The position numbers and the translations under genes are program-made. From the NCBI RefSeq assembly GCF_000516985.1, contig NW_006917095.1, positions 748,157-812,156 on the forward strand: a stretch of 64,000 nucleotides of DNA, in the 5' to 3' direction. Below are positions 36,430 to 47,065 of this stretch, one piece after another. Numbering within the stretch: the first letter of the stretch is position 1; every line of letters begins with the position of its first letter. The notes under the pieces are model-generated. The model worked only from the letters and a program-made list of their open reading frames with translations. It was not told where the DNA came from and searched no databases. This DNA comes from Pestalotiopsis fici W106-1 (taxonomy: Eukaryota > Ascomycota > Sordariomycetes > Amphisphaeriales > Sporocadaceae).

Positions 36430-37046
36430 GTGGTGTTATCCACGCCGAATATGGCAAATTCACGAATGATCGGTGTCCAGAAGAATCAAGTAGAACTTGC
36501 TTGTTGACCGAGTTTCTGGTACCGAGGCCCATGAAGCGATGACAACAAAAAGCAAAGATAGCAAGGTCTCAGGGCAAAGAAAGAGGATTGTAAAATAAAA
36601 GGAACGAGACACGGGAAATGAGGCCAAGCAAAGCAGCAAGGCGTTATGCGGCAATTGCCGTCGGTGGGATGTTGAGTGTGTATGCACAGTGAATTAGGTA
36701 TTAAGACGACCTTACGTACTATACTGGTCATAAGGGTTACTTATACCCATAGCCGAGTAATCGTTGTACCAGGTACATTGCTTACATACAAACAGCCAAT
36801 AATAAAGTACCAACTTACTGTGGTAGCAGACGTAAATAAAATACCCCTTGTCATGTACCAGATCTGATGGGGCGCCCACTCGACAACTCCAAAACACGCA
36901 CAAGGCGTGCACAAGATCTGCATAAGTGGCTCCAAAATACTTACCAGGGACGTTTTACTTACCCATCATACCACAGTACGTTGGTGAGGAACGATCCATC
37001 CAGATAAGTGGGGGGTGTGGCACGGTTAGTCAACAGCACGGCTAAC

Positions 37047-37094
37047 CTCGAGCGTCTGCAGGCGATCGCCCGACTTGGTGTCCCAGAGCTTGAC
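37047..37094 (-). pseudogene. WD40-repeat remnant (NLR C-terminal type)
   Basis: The minus strand reads VKLWDTKSGDRLQTLE, the end of a WD40 repeat, followed by VSRAVD and a stop. The TLEV-x-RA-V continuation is typical of the last repeat of fungal NACHT/HET-E-type WD40 proteins. The upstream half of the repeat (IIASSS) is in another frame, so the copy is broken. The rest may lie in, or beyond, the adjacent gap. Confidence 0.6.
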
Positions 37095-37194
37095 CTTTGA
37101 ATGGTATTAACGCTACTCGATGCAATAATTATCGAACCGAACTTTGAATAGCACAACATCACCGTAATGCATGAGTTCTGCGTTTTTTTGGGGG

Positions 37195-37294
37195 NNNNNN
37201 NNNNNNNNNNNNNNNNNNNNNNNNNNNNNNNNNNNNNNNNNNNNNNNNNNNNNNNNNNNNNNNNNNNNNNNNNNNNNNNNNNNNNNNNNNNNNN
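37195..37294. other. Assembly gap (100 N)
   Basis: Exactly 100 undetermined bases, the usual placeholder for a gap of unknown size. Flanked by four G on the left and eleven G on the right. Confidence 0.99.
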
Positions 37295-37874
37295 GGGGGG
37301 GGGGGTTGACCGAACACTCGACTACGTGTGATTGTATGGTGCTGCGTGCGGGTACTATGTACCAGTATGCCCACGACATTGCGGAGGGACCAGCCATCAC
37401 TAAAAGTGGTCTTGCTATCAGAAATGACTGACTGCTGATTGGTTTTGCGAGACCTGGAGTATGGACATAAATCCTTTCGCTACCGCAACGTAGTCCAGTT
37501 CCAGAGCGAAACGCAGCTGGTAGAGACGGCTGCGGCTGAAACCAAGACGAATACTGCCTGTTTGGTGAAGATCATGTACGGGAGGCGTATAGTCTTAGAC
37601 AATGCTCACTCTCATCCCAGCTAATCGAATTTTGGCTTTGAAATATTAGAAAGCCGTATGTTTTGTGCTCTAGAAGCTAGCCAATGTCATTCAACCTTGT
37701 TCGTCTTGGTGACCTTGACATTACTGTTTGGCTAAACAACATCCGTGATTGTTCGATTCAACCAAACCTAGGCTGCCTTCACAAGTGTATGCATTCCGCC
37801 TAGACGCAGCCCTACTGCCGTCAAATTAAGAGTTGTTCATGTCAAACTGTATGATTAAGTAGAATGCTTCTCCA

Positions 37875-37896
37875 CATATATATATATATATATATC
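37875..37896. repeat. (AT)n microsatellite
   Basis: About eleven AT units. Confidence 0.9.
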
Positions 37897-37973
37897 TTTG
37901 ACCATCCAACCTCTGTCGGAGGTGAACAACTCAACTAATACAACAACTATTCACCCATACCTATCGTATCTTT

Positions 37974-39099
37974 TCACAAAGCGCTGGGTTCTATGGCATA
38001 TTTATGCCTTCTTTTGGCCAGAATCTCCTCTCGAAATAGCCGAGCTAAGTCCGTAAAGGTACCAGGCCCGGCAACGAGGGTCACAACGATGCCGCACAAG
38101 GCCAAATTTAACCAGCTCGTGCGAACCATGCCTGCAGCTTTCATATCCCACGCTAGCAGTGCGATCCAGAAGATGTTACCGAGGGCGAAAAACACACAGT
38201 CCCACTTCAGGAACTCTAGGTACGTAAGCACCTTCCATGTTGAGATCGCGGATATCGCGAACGGGAAAAGCAGGGAAGAACAACTCGGTAAGTGATGCGC
38301 GGCCGCAGTATACTGTGTACTGCCATGATATTGTTGACATCGCGACGAGAATTAGAACAGTCCGGCGTATGGCTACCAAGTCGCTCGTGGGATTATAGAG
38401 ACGGTCGCGGCCGACAGTGCTTGGCTTCAAGATGTAGCGTGTGGCAAAGTTCTGAATGAAACAAATCCAGAGCGGAAACAGTGCCCAAAGATGACCGGCT
38501 ATCTGGCGGCGGTTCGAGTCTGGCCCAAGCAAAGCGCCGAGGTAAGTTGTAAAGTGAGCGATGAGAACGGATGGCAGCGCTGATCCCGTATAAGTCATGT
38601 CGGTGAGTCGCATGTCAGACGCGTCGAAGGCAGAGATGGGACTCAGGATGTAGTGAAAAGATTTATAGAGCGCTCCAAACAAGGCAATTCCCCTCATGTT
38701 CAACATGCCCCATACGACGACACGATATGGTAATCGTGTCAGCTTAGGCATCTTCTCCCCCACCGAATCATGGCGGGATACTTACGGGACCAGTATCGTC
38801 AAATGGCTGGCCCTTCGTGCCGACTCAATCAACGTTATAGCATACCAAACTCCGTAATCGGCGTAGAACGATAACATCAATAAGAAGCAGTTGGCCCGGC
38901 TGACCATGAATTCCAAGGTGCCGACGCGCGTGAAGTCGTCAATGAAAGGCACATGGTACAACTTCTGCAGAGAGGGAATTCGAGGATCCCCGTTCGATGG
39001 ATGATAAACGTCACTGGCCAGGACTTCCTTGATCGGTTCGAACGGGACCAACCCAACTATGACAATGAACGAAGTAACAGCAAGAGCTAGTAGGGGCAT
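37974..39099 (-). pseudogene. Polytopic membrane protein, possibly PaxA/MacJ-type terpene cyclase, frame-disrupted
   Basis: Three colinear leftward blocks together resemble one membrane protein of about 370-400 aa with seven or more hydrophobic segments. Block 1 (from ATG 39099) has VPFEPIKEVLASDVYHP and KLYHVPFIDDFTRVG. Block 2 (about 38740-38235) has GIALFGALYKSFHYILSP and ends ASLTELFFPAFP. Block 3 (about 38235-37974) has LEFLKWDCVFFALGNIFW and ends at a normal stop. From memory the layout resembles integral-membrane proteins of indole-diterpene and meroterpenoid clusters, some of which are terpene cyclases; this is a tentative call. Blocks 1 and 2 cannot be joined in frame with the good donor gtaagt. 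Blocks 2 and 3 meet with a one-base shift near 38235 and too little room for an intron. Either the gene is dead, my splicing is wrong, or the assembly has an indel. Confidence 0.55.
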
Positions 39100-39191
39100 G
39101 GCAACTACAGCGCGTAGCCAAGGATTCTCGTGCCTGCCAATGCCATGTTTTGGTCTAGGAAGTATCTACCCTGATTTTCCTTTCTCCGTTG

Positions 39192-40730
39192 TCATCCCTC
39201 ATATGTATCGTCCTGGGTCACACTGTGTGATATTCCCAACATGAAACCCGGCATCCATCGTAAAGTTTCCTTGGCACAAGCACGGATATATGCAAGATCT
39301 GGGACATCATTAAGATTCGGCATGCGACCACCGCAGACGCGGTCCAGCTCTTCCTGCGCTGTCTTGGCCACGTCTGGGAAGAGGACCATGGCCTGGACAA
39401 AGCCAACCAGCACGGATGCCGTAGTCTCAGAGCCAGTTTGCAACAACGAGCCGCCGATGTATGCCGCGAAGTTGTCAGAGAACTTTAATTCCCTTTGCAT
39501 CTTGACGAGGTCGACGCAAACGCAGGGCTATCTCTTTGGCGTCAGAAATATTTTCCGGCTGGAATGGTTGACTCTCGTACCTTGGCTGTGCCCAGTTTCA
39601 GACCCTCTTTGGTCTGGAGAAAGAGTTCACGAAAAAGGCTTAACTCCCTACGATGCATATCTCTTCCATCCTTTTTCATGGGAAGAAGAAAATCAGGGAT
39701 GTTCCTCAGTACAGGCACCAAATCTAACATAGCGGCTGTCTAAGATGGGAAGAGCATCAGTCCTCGGCTTTCGTAACCCTGTACGACGCTATCAAGGTCT
39801 CGGTACTTACTAAAGATCCAATCATCTCAGAACTGTGATCAGAAATCTATATATCCTGTTAGTCTAAATCGAGTACGTTATACTCGCCCGGCCTTCCCAC
39901 CTCAAATGCCTGTCTGAATCTCCGGTCATGCATGGTCGTCGTTCTGAAGCCAAACGTCATCTGAGTGGTCAGAGAAGCCGTGTAACGTCGAAGGTGGCTA
40001 ATGAAATCACCTGGACTCTCCAAGAATCCAAGCAGCATAGCCTTGTTCTCGAGATCCTGATATGGTACGTAAGTCCGTGCCGCAGTTACACCCAGAACAT
40101 GCTGGCCCAACTTGCGGGCCATCTTCCACGGCCCGTTATTTGGCTGGAAAACAATCAACATGGGTTTTATAATGTCGTACTGACGTAGTCAGTACCCACC
40201 GCAGATCACCTGCTTGGGTATATAGTCGCTCTTCAGCACCTCTCTTTTGTAGACTAGAGATCAACTCAGACAACTTTCAATGCTTCCTCGATCATCTCGT
40301 CTTCAGTTCCCCCTTCACACATCGGCTCAGGTGAGATATAACAACGGATATCATCAACCAGAGATATCATAAAGAGAATCCTGAGACCGCCACTGAGGAC
40401 ATCCTGGGCGATATACGACTCTGGCCTCGAGGAGTAGATAGCTCCCCGCCTGTCTACTAACTCTTTTACAGCCTCATGCGAGTTCAGGACAATCATAACC
40501 TTGGTACCGAGCATCAGGGAGTATATCGGTCCATATTCTCGAGCCCATCTCTCGAACTGCAAGTGTCGCTTTTCCGAGGGGATCTGATGCAAATTGCCGA
40601 CGAAAGGCAGAGTAGGTGGCCCTGGTGGATAGCCTTTTGGCCTCTGGCCCACATTGTAAAGCCTTGAAATGACAATAATCAAGGCCACGATGCCAGCACA
40701 GAAAGTGTAACTGAGTTCAATGAGAGACAT
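39192..40730 (-). pseudogene. Cytochrome P450, truncated before the haem-binding region
   Basis: Leftward, at least five exons. Exon 1 (from ATG 40730) has an N-terminal membrane anchor, the hinge RPKGYPPGPPTLPFVGN and SSRPESYIAQDVLSGGLRI. Later blocks carry PYQDLENKAMLLGFLESP and LTTQMTFGFRT, a mini-exon SDHSSEMIGSL, then MLDLVPVLRNIPDFLLP, the I-helix region IGGSLLQTGSETTASVL and the K-helix KETLRWMPG. The frame then stops after TQDDTYEG. Expected next are the PERF-like segment and the FGAGRRxCxG Cys loop (about 120 residues), and neither is found in the 90 bp before the next gene. Between exons 1 and 2 there are about 230 bp, longer than other introns here, containing a repeat copy. Without the Cys ligand no haem can bind. 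It resembles the OrdA-like class of fungal secondary-metabolism P450s. Confidence 0.75.
40193..40219. repeat. 27-bp dispersed repeat, copy 2, beside a short inverted repeat
   Basis: Matches 34827..34853 with two differences. Directly before and overlapping it is the inverted repeat gtactgac-gta-gtcagtac (40177..40195). Both lie inside the long interval that splits the P450 remnant, suggesting a small insertion. Confidence 0.5.
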
Positions 40731-41576
40731 GTTGGAGACCTTTTGGCTAGCTGGGAATCGAGTTTGACAAATGGGCTCAATGTTACGAACTTTATTGTGG
40801 TTCTGGTTAAAACGAGTCGCTCATAATTTTATCCTACACGAAAAATATGTATTCTAGACACGGGTCATATAACAGTATGTCCCCAAGGCAGCGTAAAATT
40901 GAGCGGAATCTCAATTACCTGGTACCTTGGAATAGAAAAAAGGCTAAAGCCATGGGATGCGGATAAAAAGATAAAAAAACAGGTCTCACGCAGTCTCCGT
41001 CCATCCATCCTGTGTGAGTTACTCCGGCTGTGTGGCGTCGGGCTTACAGGTACCTGTGTATGAGGTGCAGTGAGCGATGCATAGTGTATGTACCAGTAGT
41101 AGGAGGTGGGTTAGGGGTAGGGGCCAGAGCTGGAGCAGATCAGTGTACTCGGACAGCTGCATATCATGACCACTACGAAGAGAAGGTATCATTATAGCAA
41201 TCATTATGCTCTTTTCAAATCAAAGTTCTAAAACCCCTACCGCACCATATGGTACTGCTCACGAAGTATACCTGGGTGACTGTGCCACCTGTCGGGGACG
41301 ACGGGCTCCTATGCACCTCTTAAGTCCGCATCTTTCCCGACGCGTAATGCCCCTGCTTTCTCATTCGTGTCCGCTTCGTTGACTGCCTCTTGTTTGCCTA
41401 CGCAAGGCAAGTGCCAAGTGCAGCCGAGACGAGGCATTCTTTGTCTTACCTAGGACATAACATAACTCCTATCCATCCGCCCATCCTGGGAGCACATAAA
41501 AAGTCGCTGGGTTCTCCTTTCAGATTAGCACTATCTGCTTACCCCCTTCACTCCACTCCCACATTAAGAACCCAAT
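40731..41576. other. Divergent promoter, P450 remnant / SDR
   Basis: Promoter region of two divergent genes. No additional gene seen. Confidence 0.45.
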
Positions 41577-42429
41577 ATGGCTGCCAAAGTAGTTCTCATC
41601 ACTGGTGCAAACACTGGAATTGGCTACGAGACTGTAAAGGTCTTTCTTGAGTCTCAACATCGCTACCACGTATACCTTGGTGCCAGGTCCCCCTCCAAAG
41701 GCAAGGAGGTGATCCAAAAGATTCGAGCCGAGTGCTCCAAGGCGACCAACACGGTCGAATTGCTCGAAATCGATGTCGAGAGCGATGATTCTATACAGAA
41801 GGATTTCGAGATGGTGAAGAACGGCCAAGGCCGTGTTGACATCCTCATCAACAATGCTGGTAGGCAATCAGTCACCTCGCCTCCAGTGCAGTCCGTGACT
41901 AACACGCAGTCCATCAGGCGCCGGTTTCGATATGCAATTCGTGCAGAACCAGATGTCTCTGCGAGAGTGCTACAACAAGGCATACAACATCAATGTCACG
42001 GGTGCCAACGTTGTTACCTGGACGTTCATGCCGCTCTTACTCAAATCGGCTGAGCCCCGTCTGCTCTTCGTTGCCGGTCTGTCCCAGATGACTGCGGCCG
42101 TGGACAACTATTTCCCAACACCTCCCCAGCCGGCGGGGTGGCCAAAGAAGATTGACTTTGAGACGATCGGCTACCGCTGCAGCAAGACAGCCTTGAGCAT
42201 GCTGATGTTGGACTGGCACCACAAACTCAAGGCCGACGGGGTCAAGGTCTTCAGCGTCAGCCCCGGCATTTGCGCCACGGATTTGGGCGGTATGGGACCG
42301 GAAATCATACAGGCGCTTGGCGGGGTGCACCCAAGGGAGGGTGGAGAGAGACTCATCGCCGTTGCTGAGGGGAAGAGAGACGCAGACGCCGGAAAGCTTA
42401 TTGACAAGGAGGGCTTGATTCCATGGTAA
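41577..42429 (+). CDS. Short-chain dehydrogenase/reductase (carbonyl-reductase-like)
   Basis: Join 41577..41859, 41918..42429; 264 aa, a classical SDR length. Cofactor loop TGANTGIGYETVK at residues 10-22, then GRVDILINNAG (NNAG motif split from its continuation by a 58-bp intron), and Y-x3-K in GYRCSKTALSM. The PG motif SPGICATDLGG lies near the end. The catalytic Ser is probably in LLFVAGLSQMT. The loop after NNAG (GFDMQFVQNQ) and the start-adjacent VLITGANTGIG resemble fungal NADPH-dependent carbonyl reductases. It is divergent from the P450 remnant and could have been part of the same natural-product locus, but it looks intact and may serve a general role. Substrate unknown. Confidence 0.92.
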
Positions 42430-43779
42430 ACATAAAAGCCAAACCCGAGCAAGCAGACTAGTCAGTATGTTATAGACACTGAAAATACATTCGCTCGATC
42501 CGTGACGCTGCTTGGCGGCATTCTGCGTTATGTATACACATAATGACGTGTACTATTGTCGCACCAAACCACTACACTAGCTGAACAAAATGTAAAGCTC
42601 CACACGAGGAACTAGCCTAATAGTGGTTATGGATACGTTAACACAACGTCTTCGCCATTTCCTCGGTTCAAGTCGTGCCAAAGGATTTTCGGTAACGAAA
42701 TCACGCGGAACGGCCTACCGCGCGGCTTTCCCATGATCACTGTGAAATCCAACAGCCCCAAGACCAACTGTGTAATGGCTGAGCAGGAACCATCTGGCCT
42801 CAGCTTACAAGAAACGTCGAGAGCAACTATGTAGCGAGACAAGCCTCGCGCTGGTAGCATGATAGTGGCTAGGTTTTCAGCCAGCTTCCTTCAGGATCAC
42901 TTATCATACTCCACGAAGACCTCGCGTGATTCTGGCAGAAAGTAAATCAGTTCTAATCACCAAGGTGCCCACGTGGGATGCAATGCAAGGGCGAGACTGC
43001 AATGCTGTACCAGGCGCTTGGGTCCCGCTCTTTTGCCAGAAATCGTAACTTGTCGTAGGAGACAGACAGGGGGCTGATGCTTGTTTATTCTCTATGTCAG
43101 TATAGTCCAAGTACCTAGTATATGGAAGAAACTCCCTTCCACAGGGATGTAACTGGTCAAGTACCTATTTTCTCGACTTTCAAATATGATGTTACAAATG
43201 CTTGCTGAAGTTCTCGCATGCTGCGTGCGGTGCCTTGATCCAGTACGGCATACTGTCGGGGAGATGAAGATGAATGTGAGTGAATTTACAAAACGGCTAC
43301 CTGACAAGATAATTAGTCACCGGGACATGTTCATTCCGTCGTAACATCTGATGGGATGTGAGGTCTCCCATTTTCACACGCACAATTGCTGGCATTGAGA
43401 ACAACATAGATGTTATTTTAGTTCTGCTAATAATTCATCAGTGGTGTCAGTCAGGTTTGCACCTCGGTAGCTTGTGCGGCCCAATACAAGTGCATCGGAA
43501 GTTGGTAGCTAAATGACAGAATATCAATCGTCTTGCCACATGTCTCTTGTGTATTTACGTCAAGTCGTCCAATTCTGAATATGAAGGAGCGACAACTCTG
43601 GATGAGCCAAAAAGCCGGATTTAAAAGCGAGATGTCTTCACGGATAGAAAGCGCCACAGTACTTCGATACTCGATTAAGTTTTTATTTTCCCTTAGTGTT
43701 TCGTCAAAATTATTTGGAGGGATTATTCAAGGTTTTACACAATGGCATTATTATTAGTCTTGATACACGCAACGCCATC

Positions 43780-44112
43780 AAGGTTACCGATTACAGCCAG
43801 CTCTTACGCCCCAAAGCCTATTACGGCGGCGAACCGCCCAACAGCTTCGGCGAACCTCGCGCGCTTGGTCATTACGTTCACAAGCCCATACACACACCCA
43901 ATGTTCTGAGGAGGCACGGAACCTTGCTCCTACAGCCTGGAACTCTCCCGGGGCCCAACCTCGCAAAGGTCAGTCGTCGTAGGAGTGCGTACCTCCTGCA
44001 CGCGTATCTCCACTCCCCCGTAGCTCTCCCAGCGGGGATTTGGTCATTTTTTCAAATACCCATCGTGACGAAGTCGCGTCTCTCAGACGGAGGGCCAATA
44101 ATGTTGAAATAA
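43780..44112 (+). pseudogene. Possible coding relic of unknown family
   Basis: A frame with more normal codon composition than its AT-rich surroundings, reading YSQLLRPKAYYGGEPPNSFG and HYVHKPIHTPNVLRRHGTLL before a stop at 44112. No start, intron or family recognised. It could be an exon fragment of a lost gene or chance. Confidence 0.25.
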
Positions 44113-44949
44113 GGTGGCTGGGTGCGACCCATATTGTGGCTGTATGTAGTGGGAGCCCTTCCCCCGTCCTTCTAGGGTAGAATTCCTGGTCAATCTAACG
44201 AATATTGATCATACCTCTTGACAAATAACGCTGACGCTCGAATTACCAGTCGGTCGCTGCTTAAGCGTGTTCGAGTCGCTGCGCCATACCTGAGACCATG
44301 GCCTATGCGTTGGAGAGTTCAATATATCAGATTGTTGGAATACTGGCATTTGCGGTCTCGTACGAGGGCGGTATTTAGGTAGGTAGAACAGACTGGTATG
44401 CTGTCAGTCAGCCACTACAGCCACGATATAGCTGACAGCTGCTAGCATCCGAACGCCTGAAAGGGTTATCTAAATGTCATCGTACGATGGGAAGTATTCC
44501 CTTTATACGTCACGTTGAATATAGATCTATTTGCCGTCACCTGTTGTTCGAAGTAAAATCTGTTCGGATGGTAAAGCTATTTTACACAGATGGTATATAC
44601 AATAAAGTAATTATGGGCATATTAACAAATTGCGGCTCTCCAATAAGCTACGACCCCTCTACTTATGTCCGTACAACTACCGAGACAACTAAAGAAGTAA
44701 GGCTGACTTAGTCAGTCCCTTTATTTCTATCACCACCTCTACCATTGAAAATCACCTCCGTATCATATAGGCGAGGCAAGTCCCGCATCCAAGCGACAAA
44801 AGGTAGGAGAGACTCTTGTGGGTTGAAAGGGGAATACGGGCATCCAGGTTCATATAATTACGAGCTTCAATGAGTTTGCTCCGTCATAGCCTTTGCGGAA
44901 TCGACGATGGCTTCCCGTGAATGACTTTCTGTGGAAAGTTGCTTGACGT

Positions 44950-45220
44950 GGCAGACCCCCTGACTTGGAGGAAGGTCGGTGTCTGTTAGACTGAAGAGAC
45001 GACTGCGGCAGACTCCCTGAGCTGGGAGGAGGGTCGGTGTTTATGAGATTAAAGAGGCGATGTCGTATCTGGCCACTGCACCAGCAGACCAAAATGTGAA
45101 GCTCAACCGTGGTAGCTAGGCTAATAGAATGGATATGATAAGTACGGCGCAATATACGATTATGGCAGACCACATAAGTTGGGAGGAGGGTTTGTGTCTC
45201 CGAGTCTAAAGAGATAACTG
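44950..45220. repeat. 57-bp repeat: two tandem copies and one separate copy
   Basis: Copies start at ggcagac: 44950, 45007 and 45164. Shared elements are ggcagac, tgg(g)aggagg, gt(c)ggtgt and a purine-rich aagagac end. The first two are exactly in tandem (period 57); the third is about 100 bp further on. Copies differ at many sites, so the duplication is old. Confidence 0.6.
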
Positions 45221-46012
45221 AAGCATACCTGGTGGTCTTGAGATATGACAGAGGGTGTCCAGAATGCAGTTGATCAAGACGGTGGGACTCGTAGTGGAAG
45301 CATTCCTTGGACCGACGGCAGCCGCCTTCAGGACGGGGAGAAGGATATTGGAAAGAAAATTCATTATCAATAATGATTATAGATAATGTATCAAGGGATT
45401 GATGAGAATAGATGGATATATATGGATATATATGGAAACAGTTGGTAGAGATACCAATTAGACGACAGATGGATTTGAGTAGAAGAAGGAGACAGAGGGG
45501 CTGTAGAACAGAGACCAGGATACATATTTACAATTCAGTGGCATCGTGTTGACGTCTTTGCGAGGGAAACAGCCACCATCGAATACTGGCAGAGGTCGCA
45601 GCAGAGGCAGCGCCCCCCATACGTCCTACCGCCAGTCAATAGGAAGTTATGAGGAGTGGGCATCAATCGTGATGAGCTCCCAAGTCATAGGCAAGTGACG
45701 TCCGACAATTTGATCGCAACTTCTGCTTCTGGCATCATGTCATAATTTAAAATTGTCAGTCTCACTACCCATGGACGCTTGCTGTGAGTTGAATAGATTG
45801 TTCACGGCAGTTTAGTACTTACGGCAATTTGCAATTGACCTCCACGAATGTATACATTGCGCAGTTAAATTCTTGTGATTGTACCACCAATGCGACCGTC
45901 TATAAGAGTCACCATTGGCTCTAGTTGAAAGCAATGACAAAGTGTATTGTGATTGAACCCATCGTCTTCGGTACATCAAAATATTCTACATCATCCTCAA
46001 TACCAGTCTAGC

Positions 46013-47065
46013 TTAATCTAGCTCTCTCAGTACTTTCCTGAGCTCAATATTGTATCCGAGTACAATCGCTCCTTTTTCGTATCCTCGTATGATGCTCGTC
46101 GATACGATTGACCATATTCGGTCCCCAAGCGGTTTGTATGATGGTAGCGGTTGCGGACTACAGGACCCCGCGCCGTACGATAAAGCGCTTATGCCACCAA
46201 GCCCAATTCCGTAGTGGACGAGCTTCGGGCGTCGCTCTATTGCTACACGTTGATTGAAGGTATAGCGAAAACAATCTTTCATGATCTGTGCTGGTGGCTC
46301 TTTGTCCCTTCTACTTGCAAACCAATTGTCGATGACTTGCTCGCATGGACGGATGTCGGGCTCTCTCATATCGATTCCACAGTACGAACAATAGAAAGCC
46401 TCCCGGTCCCAGTAATAGCGGCAGTGATCGCAACAGTAGTCCTTCTGACACCTGCAGGGGTAATTTGGATGACAGCGGAAGGAATGGCAGTGGTCCTTCG
46501 AGCACCTGATACAATGTTCCGGGGAAGAGCGACGAAGAGAGCAACTGCAGTGCATTGGGCACCCGATGCGACGTTCCAGATCGCACGAACAATGTCCAAG
46601 ACCAGGTGTTGAATCGTCATATCGAGTTCGGACAAGGCCTTTGCAACCCCGATCCCTCGTCTTACGTCGATGAGTACTCGATTCATGTTCTTGGGGATAT
46701 TCCTTTTCCGCACTCAACGTGCTCGAATTCTCAGAAGAATCGAGATCTGAACAATGGGTACTGGTATCTGACTGTGAAAACACCATCTTTGTGAATCCTA
46801 GATTCTGGACCATTCTCGTATCTGTGTCATTACTGCTGTGATTGTTTCGTGAGTCCATGGGGACGAGCTCCGGTGAAAAGATACACCCTTCTTCCTCTCT
46901 TTTGCGTTTTACAAATCGGCACCGCCAGCAGAGCTTTCCTCGTCTTTCCCTGCATTTTTCGCAGGGGAATTCCCACTTATCATACCATGGCTGAACATTT
47001 TCGTCCGATTCGTCCAAATGGTATGGGCTCTCTGGCTGAAATATATCTATGTATAGTGCGTCCAT
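46013..47065 (-). CDS. Orphan Cys/His-rich protein
   Basis: Single exon, 350 aa. Not a family I recognise. Near the N-terminus is C35-x2-C38-x7-C46-x2-C49 followed by C61, within a basic stretch (CEKCRERRGKLCWRC, then RFVKRKREEEGC). It resembles a distorted Zn2Cys6 or zinc-ribbon finger. Residues 70-155 are Ser/Asp/Glu-rich and probably disordered. Residues 155-250 hold about 17 Cys and many His in closely spaced pairs (GHCSCDLERRIGC, EHCIRCSKDHCHSFRC, CRCQKDYCCDHC, FYCSYCG), suggesting several bound zinc ions. The C-terminal 100 residues are ordinary. No signal peptide is seen, so it is intracellular; DNA, RNA or protein binding is an inference from composition. It stands alone between gene-poor tracts, which fits a lineage-specific gene. 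Confidence 0.65.
   Translation of the reverse strand: MDALYIDIFQPESPYHLDESDENVQPWYDKWEFPCEKCRERRGKLCWRCRFVKRKREEEGCIFSPELVPMDSRNNHSSNDTDTRMVQNLGFTKMVFSQSDTSTHCSDLDSSENSSTLSAEKEYPQEHESSTHRRKTRDRGCKGLVRTRYDDSTPGLGHCSCDLERRIGCPMHCSCSLRRSSPEHCIRCSKDHCHSFRCHPNYPCRCQKDYCCDHCRYYWDREAFYCSYCGIDMREPDIRPCEQVIDNWFASRRDKEPPAQIMKDCFRYTFNQRVAIERRPKLVHYGIGLGGISALSYGAGSCSPQPLPSYKPLGDRIWSIVSTSIIRGYEKGAIVLGYNIELRKVLRELD

Larger units (their letters stand above)
36430..37973. other. Gene-poor region around the assembly gap
   Basis: Promoter side of the SDR, a WD40 remnant, 100 undetermined bases and a TA microsatellite. No intact gene is visible, but sequence is missing at the gap. Confidence 0.5.
42430..46012. 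other. 3.6-kb gene-poor region with degraded repeats
   Basis: Contains an isolated G/C-richer frame at 43780..44112, a 57-bp repeat in three copies (44950..45220), and A/T-rich simple sequence around 45360-45440. None of the open frames is recognisable. It looks like old mobile-element or duplicated debris, which I cannot name. Confidence 0.5.
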
